NCBI RefSeq assembly: GCF_023856365.1
Contig: NC_064548.1
Span: 24,451,289 to 24,515,288, forward strand
Direction of reading: 5' to 3'
DNA length: 64,000 nucleotides
Origin: Brienomyrus brachyistius
Lineage: Eukaryota > Chordata > Actinopteri > Osteoglossiformes > Mormyridae
Every line of letters starts with the position of its first letter. Position 1 is the first letter of the stretch. The notes beneath the pieces were generated by a model. It saw only the letters and a program-made list of their open reading frames with translations. It was not told the origin of the DNA and searched no databases. Below, piece by piece: positions 37,101 to 49,939 of the stretch. A program made the position numbers and the translations under genes.

Positions 37101-38672
37101 TACTTGCTCCGGGTCACTTCCTGTGTAGGATAGTCCATCATTTTGTGCCCTGAAGATTCAGCCTCTTTCTGAAAGGTTCTATATGAGTTTCCGATTTAAA
37201 CATGCAATATTAAATGTCCAGTTATGAATCACTCGAACCCTCGTCTCAGATGAATCGAGATTCTACTGTGTTTTCTGGGATAATCTTACAGTTTGTGAAT
37301 CCTACAGCTTTCTGGATAAAAAACAAATTTTATTCAGGATAATTATATCATCTCATGGAAGCATCAGTCAGTAGGTATTTATGTTCTATTTTTGTGCATT
37401 CAAAGAGATTTAACCTACAGGCAATTTGGGATTTTTGAATTTTCGGTCAGAATTTAATATATAGCAGTTTATGTCTTTTTGAGTGATTGATAAAAACATA
37501 TTAACTGCCAGTTGTAATACTCCGAACCATAATGCATTTACAGAGAAAAGAAACATTAAAATCCAATTTTAAAATGAATTAAGAAATGAATCACCACACA
37601 TTCTTCTAAAATGTTATCACAGGACAGGGATGGACAATAATTATGGAATGAAATGTCTCATTAATGGTTTGTGAGGCTGAATTCTAGGAAAAGAAATTCT
37701 GTCATGGCATTGAAAAAAGATATCGTAGACTATTCTGGGGAAATGTTCTGTTCTATTTTATGAATGGGGGGTCGAAATCATCATTATGTATGTTCCTTTG
37801 TATGAATGTGTCTGAATGCATACGAGGAGCTGTACCTTTGAACAGAGTAGTTACACTGAATAATTCCAGGAGATTAGTAATACGTAAGTGTAACTGGATA
37901 AAACCAGACTGTTTGACATAAAGTAAGAAAAAAGCAGAATAATGAGATGGTCTTCCTTCCTGCGTGGTCCACCTTCTCTTTCCTCCATATCTTCTCTCTG
38001 ATAGCTTGAATTTCCCCAGTATGAATTTTGCACCCTTATCTGCAGTGCTCCACACAGCACTGTGCTCCTGATGGGAATCTGGGAAGTGGTGGTGGTGGGG
38101 GGGGGGGGGGGGGGGCTGACTTCCTGTTGGCGGCTTTTTTCCAGCCCCAGATGCAGACATGCCTGCTTCATGACTCACAGCAGTTGTGACCCCTTTTAGA
38201 GAGTTATAAAAGACATTTGTGTGTGTTTGTGTCGCGGGGGCACGAAGGGAAGCTCTGGGGGAGAAACTCGGCATTGAATTTGGACCTGTTATGGCGTGAA
38301 GGGGGTGGGGGGCTTTTTGGCTGACCTTGTTCTTTTTTAAGCATGTAGTTAGAAGAAAACAGTCATCAACACATGTATAGCCCTCCTCCTTTATTTAAGT
38401 TGGAGATCATTCAGCAATCGCCCCCTTTCTCCTTCTTGGCACATTCCTCAAAAACTTGTTCTCCAGGTTCCTGAAATATGCTCCCCCCCCCCTACACACA
38501 CACATTCCTTTGGCACTGCCCCTCCCCCACTTCCCCTTCTCTCCCCCCACCAAAAGTCTAGCCTTTACTATGTATCAGACCTACAGCGGTTTGTTTGTGT
38601 TCCTTTGGTTTGGGGGGAGCAAAGCTTCAGGATCTCTTCCCGTCTGTCTGGATGCGGACCGTGCAGCACCAG

Positions 38673-38693
38673 CCCCCCCCCCCCCCCCCCCCC
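38673..38693. repeat. C21 homopolymer
   Basis: Uninterrupted run of 21 C, intergenic. Confidence 0.95.
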
Positions 38694-38887
38694 GCTTGAG
38701 ATTTCCTAAGCGTGGCTGGTCCAGATACGCATGCCGACAGGTAGCGGCGGGAAGGGGAGCTGCAGGTGACGAGCAGATTAATCCTGCACAAAGCGGCCGG
38801 CAGCAACTGCAGAAAATGTCCTTTGCAGTTACATAGTAACTGGGATTATATCACTTTACTACTTTGTCTTTGCTTCTCTACTACTAG

Positions 38888-38950
38888 CATAATAATAATA
38901 ATAATAATAATAACAATAAAAATAATGATAATAATAACAATAAAAATAAT
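38888..38950. repeat. (ATA/AAT)n trinucleotide array
   Basis: AATAATAAT and AACAATAAAAATAATG units, directly before a truncated SINE. Confidence 0.9.
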
Positions 38951-38963
38951 GTTGTGTGAGCGA

Positions 38964-39139
38964 GTCGCTAAATTGCCCGTAGATGTGCATGTGTGAGTGA
39001 ATGGTGTGTGAGTGTGCCCTGCGATGGGCTGCCCCCCCATCCTGGGTTGTTCCCTGCCTCATGCCCATTGCTTCTGGGATAGGCTCCGGACCCTCCGCAA
39101 CCCAGTAGGATAAGCGGTTTGGAAAATGGATGGATGGAT
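38964..39139 (+). mobile_element. 5'-truncated SINE copy
   Basis: Begins at the GCTAAATTGCCCGTAG segment and contains CCTGCGATGGGCTG and GGATAGGCTCCGGACC. It ends GGATAAGCGGTTTGGAAAAT and (GGAT)n. Nearly identical to the 3' half of the full copy at 51.7 kb. Confidence 0.85.
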
Positions 39140-39283
39140 GGTGTGTGAGCGTGCCCTGTGATGGGTTGGCACCCATCTCTGTCTTATATCCGCAGCCTCC
39201 GGGATACATTCTGGACTCCCTGCAACCCTGAATAGGACAAGTGGGTAAAGAAAATGAATGGATGGATGGATGGATGGATGGAC
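39140..39283 (+). mobile_element. second, older 5'-truncated SINE copy in tandem
   Basis: Again GTGTGTGAGCGTGCCCTGTG and GATACATTCTGGACTCCCTG, then GGACAAGTGGGTAAAG and a long (GGAT)n tail. More diverged than its left neighbour. Confidence 0.75.
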
Positions 39284-39349
39284 AGTAATAATAATTATTA
39301 TTTATGGTGGTGTTTGTGAGTGTGTAAGGCTGGGTACCATCCAAGGCAT

Positions 39350-39812
39350 TCCCTGGGTGTCCCTGGGTGTCCCAGGCTGTCCTGGGTGTCCTGGGTGTCC
39401 CTGGGTGTCCCTGGGTGTCCTGGGTGTCCCTGGATGTCCTGGGCTGTCCCTGGGTGTCCCAGGCTGTTCTGGGTGTCCTGGGTGTCCCTGGCTGTCCTGG
39501 GTGTCCCTGGATGTCCTGGGCTGTCCCTGGGTGTCCCTGGATGTCCTGGGCTGTCCCTGGGTGTCCCTGGATGTCCCTGGGTGTCCCTGGCTGTCCCTGG
39601 GTGTCCTGGGCTGTCCCTGGGTGTCCTGGGCTGTCCCTGGGTGTCCCTGGATGTCCCTGGGTGTCCCTGGCTGTCCCTGGGTGTCCCTGGGTGTCCTGGG
39701 CTGTCCCTGGGTGTCCCTGGATGTCCCTGGGTGTCCCTGGCTGTCCCTGGGTGTCCCTGGGTGTCCTGGGCTGTCCCTGGATATCCCTGGGTGTCCCTGG
39801 GTGTCCCCGCCT
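39350..39812. repeat. TGTCCCTGG-type minisatellite, 9-10 bp units
   Basis: About 460 bp of 9-10 bp units (tgtccctgg with g, c or a before the next tgtc), with larger blocks repeated. Open frames of more than 150 codons on both strands here are by-products. Confidence 0.95.
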
Positions 39813-42100
39813 ATGTAACCTGTTTTTTTTCTTAGTCTCAGTCAGCATCTAAATTAATTATCCCCAAGGGGGCTGTTGATTGGAAAAATGGCACATATCC
39901 AAACGTGTTAAGAAGAACAAGCATCTAAGGGCTCACTATGACTTTTCAATTGTTTTTAGTGCTCAAGCAATCAGGGAGGGATTTGATAATATAATTTAAA
40001 TGATATTGTTCAGCGGTAAATTTAGCGTTGACTTCATTGATTATGATATAAAGAAAACAGCAGTTAAAGCACAAACGCGCCGGAAACGTAGGCCTAAACA
40101 TATATTTAACTGATAAATTGTTATTAATTAAAGTAACGATTACTGCAGGGTACTATTCATCCACATTTTTAAAGCAGCGTTATCATTATCTTCAACAGTC
40201 ACAGATTTTCCTCGGATAAATTCGGGTGAAAAAAAATGTCTGGCATGCGTTAGATTTAACACGATTCAATCTTGTCATTCGTTCAGGAAGCTTAATCAAA
40301 AATAATTAATTCCGAGCTCAGCTAGGGGAAAAAACAGCACAGCCGGGTGCCGAGACTCGGATTAGGAATCGGCGACATGGCGGGGACTGTTTGCAGATGA
40401 TTTATAATTTTATATTTCATAAATATGAGTATTGAATTTCAGGCTTAGCACCATGAATAATGGCTGACTGGGCCCCGATCTTCTCTCAAATACTGCCAGG
40501 TGGTCTTTCCAGAAGACGTAGTGGTGCGACCGATCATTGAAACTCCGCCGACATAACAGGAGCCTGTGGATGAGGCTGCATTATTCTGGCGATTTCGTCT
40601 TCATGGATGTAAGAGGAGATGCGTCCTTGCTGCATATTGGGATCTCCTGTGCTGTCAGAACTCTGTGGCTGTGAACTCACGGTGTTTTAGGCGTTTCTTC
40701 TGGGAAACGTCCCACGTCGTCAAACACCTCAATCCAGCAACCCAATGGTTATTATTTTACTGTCCTTATTAATTTATATACCTGAATTTCCCTTCATCCA
40801 ATTCCGATATTGGCTCATATTGCACAGATGAGAACCAATATCCTTCTGGATATGAAACCAGTTCCCTAAGAACAGCACTAGGTGCTATTCCAGCTACCCT
40901 ATTATCCTCTTGGGGTTTCTTACCTCCCACTTGCCCCTGTCAGTCCCCCCCCCCCCCCCCCCCCTCCCGCCGACCACATTCAGGGACAAAATTAATGAGA
41001 GAATCATTTCTGATACAAGGCTGATCTGAACACATAAAGTCTGAATTTCAATTTGTCGATCACTAATTGCTTAACAAAGAGCACAACAAGCTCTTGCTCA
41101 AATGAAAATGCTCGGCTGGATGCCTCAGGACATCATTCCTTCTGCCGGCCATGAAACTGTACAACCACTGAATCACTCAGGGCACCTGTGCAGTGACACC
41201 TATTTCTATAAATATCTCTCTTTATTAAACTGCCTAGTGTAATATTTACTGTTTTAATCATCATAATCATCCACCTATTAATCACCATCTCTCTATTTTT
41301 TACTTATTTATTTTAATGCAGAAATCGTTGTATATGGTACTGCGTCTCGCCTATCTCTGTCTTTTTGTGTGGTATTGTACTGTGCAGTCTGTGATCGCAA
41401 ACAATTTCCATCCATCCGATTCCTGTAACCACCAGTCCTCTTCAAGGTCGTGGGGGTCTGGAGCCTGGGGGCACAATGCAATGCAAACAATTTCCTCCAG
41501 GATAATAAAAGTTTTCTGATTCCGAATGTTAATGTATACTTTACCTCCGCCGGTCCAATAAAGCAGAGTTCTGAAGGGTCATTTCCCATTTAAAGGTTAG
41601 AGCGTAAGAGAATGACAGCACTGCGTTCCAGGAGCAGGAGCAGGGCATGCTGGGAGGGGAATCTGAGCGGGGAGACACCGCGGCAGGGATGTTGGCCAGG
41701 TGAAGCTGCTTTTCCTGAGTTTAATCAAGTCGTTCAGTGGGAGCCCGGTCTGAGCAGGAAAGGTGGAGAGGAAGGGGCGGGGCTAATGGTGGAGAGGGGT
41801 TGGGGGGGGATGGTGACAGATTGCGCAGCTGCTGGATAAGAGGGTAACCGTCTAGTGGCCCCTGCACGCGAGGGCAGAGGATCACATGCGGCAGATGAGG
41901 ATGGCTCTGCCCCCACCCCCCCTAGGCCTGGCCTCCGGCCCCCCAGGCTCCCTCCATAGAGGACATTCAAGGCTGTGCCATTTAGTCACATACGCCATGG
42001 CACATATGGAGTTACGGCATATTTCTCCCCCATTCCACATTTTTAGCTGTGACTTTAGCTGGATTTTTCCGGAAGTAATTCTGGCCCACATCTCTGGCTC
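39813..42100. other. intergenic, no gene recognised
   Basis: AT-rich to about 40.5 kb, a C run at 40,945-40,964, and a SINE-tail remnant (minus strand) near 41.41-41.48 kb. GC-rich sequence lies at 41.6-41.96 kb. No recognisable exon of TANK or any other gene. Confidence 0.5.
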
Positions 42101-42464
42101 TGTGTGTGTGTGTGTGCGTGTGTATGTGTGTGTGTGCCGTTTGTATGCTCTCCTCTAGTTTGCACAGCTTGGCTCCAACAGTCTGAAAGCACGTGGTTAG
42201 CTGGAGTCCTTGGTGTGTGTGTGTGTGTGTGTATGTGTGTCTGTGTGTGTGAGTGTGTGTCTGTGTGTGTGAGTGTGTGTCTATGTGTGTGTGAGTGTGT
42301 GTGACTGAGTGTGTGTGAGTGTGTGACTGTGTGTGTGAGTGTGTGTCTGTGTGTGTGACTGAGTGTGTGTGTGTGTGACTGTGTGTGTGTGAGTGTGTGT
42401 GTCTGTGTGTGTGACTGTGTGTGTGTGTGTATGAGTGTGTAAGTGTGTGTCTGTGTGTGTGTGA

Positions 42465-42495
<31 letters not shown>

Positions 42496-42496
42496 C
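42101..42496. repeat. compound (GT)n array with GAGT/CTGT interruptions
   Basis: GT tracts at 42101-42135 and 42212-42496, broken by periodic GA and CT substitutions that give a weak higher-order repeat. Confidence 0.95.
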
Positions 42497-42617
42497 CCTA
42501 CAAAGGACTGACATCCTGCACAGTGTTCCCTGCCTTGGGTCCTGTGCTTCCCAACATAACCATGTAATTGATAATCGGTTTTGGAAGATGGATGGATGGA
42601 TGGATGGATGGATGGAT
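42495..42617 (+). mobile_element. diverged SINE 3' part with (GGAT)n tail
   Basis: CCTACAAAGGACTGACATCC, TGTTCCCTGCCTTGGGTCCT, GATAATCGGTTTTGGAAG and then GGATGGATGG repeats. Same order as the 3' half of the SINE family in this window. Confidence 0.6.
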
Positions 42618-43547
42618 AGAACTTTGAGCTTAACGCACAAAGATCCAGAGGCACGCTCCGGTTTAGTGTTCCACATGCACTTAGTACTGTCTAATGCACT
42701 TAGTCTAACTGGCATCGCTCACCTGCCCTGTGATGCACTGGCATGAAACTAAAGCAGAGAGGGAATTTACCAGTGTACTGCTTCACACTGCCACGGCACT
42801 GACCGGTGCACTGCTATCTGTGTGTCTGCTTGCGATCGTGCCAGCGTCTGTGACGAGGTAGGTCGCTGTCGTTCGCTACGACCATCCGAAGAAACGCGGA
42901 GAGATTACTGGGCGTGGCTGCAGCCGAGTCAGTGACGGCCTGGGATCCCGTGATGCTAACCTCTCCGAGGGGGGGGTCCCCTTTACCGCACCGCTGCTGA
43001 GAATTTCCATCCCAGCTGCCTTGACAGCAACTGAAAGCAATTTCAGCAATATAAAAAAAAAATCACCTCATAGGCCTATGTAGAACACAAGATGTAAGGA
43101 TGGATTTGAAATGGATTTTTCATGCTTGCTAACTGTCGCTGGTTACGTCAGACAGTGCAGAATGTAGACCACCCACCGGAAATTCAACAGAGATTCGAAA
43201 AGATCTAGTGGATGTGACAGGAAAATAATGGCAGTCCTGTGCCCAGACATGTTCAGGAACAATCCGCTGAATGTTTTTACTTGTTTCCATCCGCTGTAAG
43301 GACACAGTACCAGCCAGGGTTAACTCTGCCTCTTACGTCGGCAGTGAGAGAGGGCAATACCCAAAAAACAACTTATGGCTTCACTTATTGATGATGAGGC
43401 AGCATTTTCTTAATTTGTGTATTCAAAACATGCTACTATGCTCTATGTTCAGACTGGCAGGAGTTACGGGGTCACACTTCCACCTGAACGTGAACAATCG
43501 GGACACCCTTCCGGGACATAGAGCACCTATCTCCAAATAAGCAATAG
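42618..43547. other. intergenic, no gene recognised
   Basis: No tandem repeat, no recognisable exon and no known family. Confidence 0.45.
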
Positions 43548-43787
43548 TGGGTAATGTGTTACATTAACGGCACCTTCATAAAGCATTCGTAGAACATTCA
43601 TAAGCAGCATGCAAGTATACGTTAAGGTCCTGACATACCCTAACAGGTTTAATATACGTTAATGACAAACATTATAATCATATAACCATGTGAAGTTTGT
43701 TATTAATGTATGTTAAGGTAGTTCATGCTGCTTATGAATGTTCTATGAATGCATTATGAATGTGCAGTTAATGTACAGCATTACCCA
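43548..43787. mobile_element. palindromic MITE with about 65-bp terminal inverted repeats
   Basis: The left arm TGGGTAATGTGTTACATTAA continues through CATTCATAAGCAGCATG. The right arm reverse-complemented reads TGGGTAATGCTGTACATTAA and then the same inner motif. TA lies just outside both ends, suggesting a Tc1/mariner-type target, though the borders are approximate. No coding capacity. Similar TIR elements are common in teleosts. Confidence 0.8.
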
Positions 43788-46349
43788 GTAGTGCTAAGTT
43801 GTCCCTTGCAAGCGATGCCAGAGGATAGTTGTTTATCTCTCTCCTGGCTGTTTGTTGATCTTTCTTGTTACAGACCGATAGCATCTCTACAGCAGAATGG
43901 CTTTTATTCGTCCCCTAACCAAAATGACTTCCAAACACTTCCAGTTCATTCATACGGAACAACAAACGGAATACAGGCAGGTTACTGACTAACCACAAGC
44001 ACAAAAATGTTCGCATTTATTAATGGGGTAGAAGATCTCCATGGCCACTTACAAGTCAGATATAAGTACCGAAGCGGGCGGTCATCAACGCAGGCGTACA
44101 ATGACGCGACCTGAAAGAGACACTGTCACAAGTCTTACTACAGTCCAAACAAGCTGTTCAGGAGAATGAATGCACAGACCGTCGGAACGGCATGTACCTG
44201 CTTGGTAAAACATGTTTGTTTCTGCTCTTTGTGTGTTTGGCAAAGCACCGAGCCCCAGATGATGTCAGTGCAGGAATAGCTGTGTTTTCATGTCACGTGT
44301 GCACACTTTTACCCAGAAAAACTCACATTTTTTAGTTTCTTTTCAATCCAGGGCTAAACGACTTACAGTTCCACCTGTTTTCTCAGCTGGATATCAAGTG
44401 ATGGATTAAGTGCCACAGGGCAGGTTCCTACCACTAATGGGGAAAAACCAGGCTTTAAAACTCATGGTGAGCGATATTACTGCATGCTGTCAGTCACTGC
44501 CTGCATTATACCTCATGGGAAGCAATAAAGTAGCCAATGGGAAGTGGGTGAAAGCAGCCTGTGACCAATAAAGCAGAACAGGCCCACCAACTGTGGGCTT
44601 GGAAGCCTTTGTCCTCCCTTTCCTGATTCCCACTTGGAAATAACAGTCGCCAGTTCGGTTTTCTGAATTCTGTACTGGCATTAATCAGGGCGACCCTGGT
44701 GGTGCTGTGGTCGCTGCCCGCTCATCACTCTGGAGCCAGGCTCAGGCATGAGAGGAGTCCAAGACGTGCCAACTTTTGTGACTGAGGCTAAATAATCCTT
44801 ACGGGGATTCGTGGAAAAATCTGCGCATCCTAAATTTAAATTTAAAATATTTTCCTGCCCATGGCAACAGGAGTTTCTAACAAAAGTCAGCGTGCTGCCA
44901 TTTTTGGTTTCCAGACCGTGAGGAGAAATAAGATACCTACATACCGGAACGCTACAGATGTCGTGCGGAGCATTATACCGCCGATCTGAATGGGAAAGCA
45001 TCACTCTACATGGTAATGGCTGCCTCAGCTTAATGAGAGGAGTTTGAGGAAGCGACCTCTTTTTTGCAATGTTTATATTTTGACGCTCTGGCACGGCTCC
45101 TCCTACAGGTTCCACAGAGGAGTCGGTATGCACAAGTAAATTAATATTTCAGTCTTTTCTTGGCTGTTACATTGACTTTAGCTGAAATTGTTTCAAAGAT
45201 CTGGCAGAGGAAAGGCTCATTAGAAAGGCAGAATTCTGAAAGTTCGACAGTTTCTCACAACGGGTACATGTTTATAAATCTGTGTCATAATCCTGTTTTC
45301 CTTCCACGGTGCGTCCTGTGATGTCACTGTGGATTTGCATTCCCATTGGTAAAATTCAGATGCAGACTTTTATCTTTGTTGGCCATCTCCCGAGGATAGG
45401 GAGCACTCAAGGGTGGAGGCTCCGGGTAAGTTATCACGACATGCAGGCCGCCGTGACAGAGACGCGCAAAAGCCACTGAAATCCGATTGCTAACCTAGTA
45501 ACCAGAACAAAATGCAAATGTGTGAAGAACATCGATTGATTTTCACCATCCTAAGATTTTAATATTAATCATGCAATTAATTATGACTGCCAATTGTTCA
45601 TGAGATTATGAATCTGATTAAGCTGTCTCATTGCAGGACAGTGCTGTCCATCTCAGATTAGTAACCAATTGGAAGTGTCCTTTGCCTCTGGGCTCCGATT
45701 GGACTACTAGGAAGGCCTGTGGTGAATGTTTAACTCTCAGGGGAGGGACACTTCAAGCCTAACTCTACTTATTCAGTACAAAGGCTGACACTCTTACAGC
45801 AGAACTGACACTCAGAGGATTATGAAGCTGCTTTCAAACCAAGGTTCCAACAATGATGGTTTTATAAAAATGTGCCATATTGTTTTAATGTGCCATGTTT
45901 AATGAAGTTATATATAAATGTTTTTAAATGCCATGCAAGAATTATAAGCGTAAGAATGTGTCAATGTCAATATTATCCCAACTCTTTTCTCTTTTTGACT
46001 TCAAGCCCACTTGGCACCTCGGCTCATATGAGGAAATTAAGTCCCTCTGAATATCTAGCACCCCCCCCCTTACAGCTATGTCTTGGAGGCTGTATTTTAT
46101 GTCTTCTGGGGTCAGAAGGTTGCAGGAGGAATGTTGCAGACGCTGAGGGTGTGGCAGGCCAAGGCGGGGGGGGGGGGGGGGGGGGGGGGTGAGGGCGACA
46201 CGGGGATCCCACTGACCAAACTGCTGGGCTGCAGGAATCCAGAAGCCAATCCCGGCTCGTGTTTTCACTTATCTTTCCCTTAATTGGCCATTTGATTTGA
46301 TGACATCACTGGTCCTCGGGATAACATCTCCTAATGCTTTTACCAATGC

Positions 46350-46350
<1 letters not shown>
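43788..46350. other. intergenic, no gene recognised
   Basis: A frame of about 150 codons on the minus strand (44,681-45,133) matches nothing I know. A G24 run lies at 46,166-46,189. Confidence 0.45.
46166..46189. repeat. G24 homopolymer
   Basis: Uninterrupted run of 24 G, intergenic. Confidence 0.95.

Positions 46351-46351
<1 letters not shown>

Positions 46352-46412
<61 letters not shown>
46352..46412. repeat. (AT)n microsatellite, about 30 units
   Basis: A pure AT dinucleotide run, able to form cruciforms and prone to assembly length error. Confidence 0.97.
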
Positions 46413-46415
<3 letters not shown>

Positions 46416-46887
46416 TGAAGTGAACAGTGTCACTTACACCTCACTTTACCCGTTTATATTATTGACATTCAATTTGACTCAGAAACACACAGAAGTGCTT
46501 TAATGCAGAGGTTCACCCAGGCTGAAGACCAGGGACCTCTGCGAATATGAGGCCTCAATTAACTTTTCTCACTAAAATTTTAAACAACCCCCCCCCAGCC
46601 AATAACTTTTACCGAGTCCCCACTCCCCACTTGACAATTACATAATCACTAGAAATGTTAGGGGGGGGGGGGGGGGGGTCCCCTGACCATGTGGATGTGT
46701 CTCTGGTTGTGACTGGTCTCCAGTGTTCTTCTTAAACAGGCAATATGCCCCTTTCTTCGATGTGAACCGGCAAACTGCTAATCACACATCCGCTTCCTTA
46801 TTCGCTGTGCTTTCAGCTTCAGGCAGCTCACAGCTTAGCCGTCTGCACTTCCAGGAAAAGGCTGGTTAAAATTACTAGCATCCTGTG

Positions 46888-46888
<1 letters not shown>

Positions 46889-46973
<85 letters not shown>
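46889..46973. repeat. (CA)n microsatellite, about 42 units
   Basis: An uninterrupted CA array, the longest pure dinucleotide run in the window. Confidence 0.97.
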
Positions 46974-46975
<2 letters not shown>

Positions 46976-49640
46976 GTGAAGATAGATATGGAGGACTCAC
47001 CTGGAACATGCACACAATGCCAAAACCATATCATCCAAAAGGCCTTTTATTCTCTGCCATCGTGAAATGCTTGGTCACGTGCTGTCCCGCGAGCAGCAAG
47101 CGGCCTCTGCGTATAACCTCAGGTGAATGTTCAGCGATGGGAAGCAGGTCGAAGCAAACCGCAGCTGCCTGGTAAAGATCTAAGCACCAATTATATTTCA
47201 ACCAAACTGTGGTGCTTTAAAACGAACAGACGGCGCACTAAGAACTGATTGTGACCTGTTCACGAGACCCCGTTTCGGTGGGGCTCCCTTATCGTTCCTG
47301 TGTCTGTGCTGTGCGTGTGTTGGAAACGTAATAAATTATTAACCCTGTCAAGACCATTCAGGCTGAGCGTGCTTATTGGACAGTTAGCCGTGGGCGCAGT
47401 GCTGGTGTGAAAGCAGGGAACATCTGGTCTCCTTATTCACAGAGGGAACCCTCTTAAAATCCTTGTCACGTATGGTATGTGTACATAATGTAATACATAT
47501 TCGGTAAAATGTAGCCTAGATTAAACTGTGCTCTTACTCAGATGTATGAAATTTAGCGCTTAGGTTAATCTTATCTGACATGACTAACTAATATCCATAC
47601 GGCTAATACAACGGGTCTGTGTTTTTTTCTGTCATCCAACCATCTTCCATTCGCTTTTACAGAACAGAGTCGTGGAATAAAATTAACGAGTTAAAAATAA
47701 GATCTTTGATGAGCCACGATTGAATTGTCAGTAAAGATGCGGTGAATGAATATTGCACGCTAATGTCGGCACTTTTTTCTATTTTCTAAAGCTGCTTCAG
47801 GTTCAAACAGCGGTCCTTGGAGATCTTGGAAAAAAATGAAGAAACTTAATTTTTTCTCATGCATTGATTTTCCCCGAATTGTTTACGGAATACAGCGTCG
47901 CGACAAGCACGGAATTAATCCCATGACTGCAGGCAGCGCACCGACACACTCAAGGTGATCTGGAGGCATCGCATAACGAAAGGAAACGCACAGAAACCCG
48001 AGAGAACCTGCAAACGTACCACTGCATGCGCATCTCTGTAAGCGTAAGGCCGCAGTGTAACTCGGGGCACCAGCCTCGTTACTTTAAAATTCGTTCAGTC
48101 TGCCATCTAGCGGTAGGTAGAATTCTGCCCACTGTTTTCGTAACACGTGTCATGCAGAGATATCGCAACTATATCTTTTTACCATCGTTTACTCAATGGG
48201 TTACAAAGGTGACGTTTGTCATAATAATCTTGGTTTTCGATTTTGAACCTTGTCGGCTGATGCAGTACACATCTGGGTTGGAATTCTAATTGAGTTTTGC
48301 ACATTTTTACTTAAGTTAGTTTTTGTTAGAAACGTTTCAACTGTGTCGGTAGGGTATCGCACAAATAAACAGGCAGTGAATATAAAAAGTATACACAGCT
48401 CTGCTAAAATGGCAGGTTTTTGTATGATTTGCCCATCTTCCAGTTGTTTATCCTGGCCCAGGTCGCGGGAGATAGGCCTACATACATTATTATTTTTCAT
48501 AAATAATATATAAGGGTTAAACAAAGGCAAAGTGAGCGGCAGTGTTTCCTCACTCCACCATGTCGCATTCAGCTCCCCGATACCCAGCACGATGGATGGA
48601 TGGATGGATGGAAGGTATCTTTTCTATGAAGCAGCATTGGAGGATGTCAGTAGGTGGCGCAAGATAAATAAAATCAAGTACAACATCGTAGGAAATTTCA
48701 CTTCCGGGGTTATATTGCTAAACGTCAAAACTTCATTGAAGTATGTTAAGGCAGGTCCAATTAAGTTAGAAATTTCTTTGGTTATTAAACATCCGTCCAA
48801 CTTTTAAACGCTTACCCAGTACAGGGTCGCAACATTTGCCATTAAGTCATCCGCTTTCGTTGTTTCGCTAAAGTTAGTGTGGGTTCAAATGTGTTTTGCA
48901 ATGTAAGAATACTGCGTAAAAACAAGCTGGGTACAAACGCCTGAAGTTACCAACCTACTGTTATAAACGAGCTAATGTAGCATTATATGCAGTGTAATGC
49001 AGAAAGGTCCGTTGGTACTTCCTTTAATGATTAATAACTGTTAGTGCTTCGAGGATAAAAGTGGTTTTACTTAATCTCATTCGTTAATTTAAATGTCACG
49101 TATACTTCCTCACTGTAATACTGTACCATGTTATTTTAGGGCACCTGGTGACGTTGGAGGACCAGAAGTGGCATTTTGATTCACGCCGGGAGGGAATCAA
49201 CTTTACCTGCTTGAGCAAGATACTTAAATTGCTTCAATAAAAGAATTACAGTATCAAAAAACTGTGGAGCTGTGTTACATATTGTTCGATTAGCCAAAGT
49301 GACTATTGCGTTATAATGTAGCTCATTACAGCGCAATACTGTGAATGAGTATTGTGGACACATTTATCACCCGATATATGTTAAATGCATATGTAATGTA
49401 CAAATGTACAATATTGTACAATATTTGCAATGTACAAATGCAAAAATGCAGTACTCAGTTGAAAGCGTACGAGGTGTATTACACATGAATAATTGCACAT
49501 GGGATACCTATTGCACCTGAGAAGGGCAACGGTTGAGAGTTGTAGTATTACTGCAAGATAATGATCATGTCCAGCAGAATTGCATAGTATAATGGATTAC
49601 ATAGAACACAATAGTGGTACTAGAATTAGAATTTAGTGAT
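46974..49640. other. intergenic, no gene recognised
   Basis: Mixed composition with a short (GGAT)n at 48,591-48,612 and possible reversed SINE debris at 47.63-47.67 and 47.89-48.03 kb. No recognisable exons. Confidence 0.45.
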
Positions 49641-49649
49641 TAATTGTCA

Positions 49650-49845
49650 TTGTTGACACACCACAGCACACAACAACGAAATGCGTCCTCTGCATTTAAC
49701 CCATATGTGACATAGCAGGGGGCAGCTAATTCAGTGCCCGGGCAGCAGTGCTTGGGGGCGGAACCTTGCTGGTCGAGGATTTGAACCAGCAATCTTTCAA
49801 TTACAAGTGTGCTTCCCTGCCTATTAAGCCACCTGCATACTAAGA
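49650..49845 (-). mobile_element. interspersed repeat with tRNA-like end
   Basis: Contains ATGCGTCCTCTGCATTTAAC, GTGCCCGGGCAGCAGTG and GGATTTGAACCAGCAATC, ending TTAAGCCACC. This resembles a widespread fish repeat whose reverse strand has a GGTTCAAATCC box-B-like core. The family name is uncertain. Confidence 0.5.
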
Positions 49846-49939
49846 TCACTGTGACAGCAGCATTGTCATGCAGTCACCATGAGTGCATATTCTGTGTGTG
49901 TAGTGCCTGATGTGTGTGGTGTGGAGAAGTCAGTACATT

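Larger units (their letters stand above)
34126..38950. other. intergenic, no gene recognised
   Basis: About 4.8 kb left of the SINE/minisatellite cluster. It contains CA microsatellites at about 35.49-35.51 and 35.97-36.00 kb, G/C homopolymers at 38,097 and 38,673, and an AAT-rich array at 38.89-38.95 kb. Open frames are short and unlike known proteins. Confidence 0.5.

Noticed and set aside
38859..39852. Open frames of 160-330 codons on both strands
   Set aside because: Translation of the TGTCCCTGG minisatellite and SINE tails.
43780..43988. Possible terminal exon after TTCTTGTTACAG with a 79-codon frame
   Set aside because: The acceptor is plausible, but the peptide matches nothing known and the frame starts within the MITE. 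Insufficient support.
44681..45133. 150-codon minus-strand open frame
   Set aside because: No family resemblance, no splice signals or promoter, and composition like its surroundings. Probably chance.
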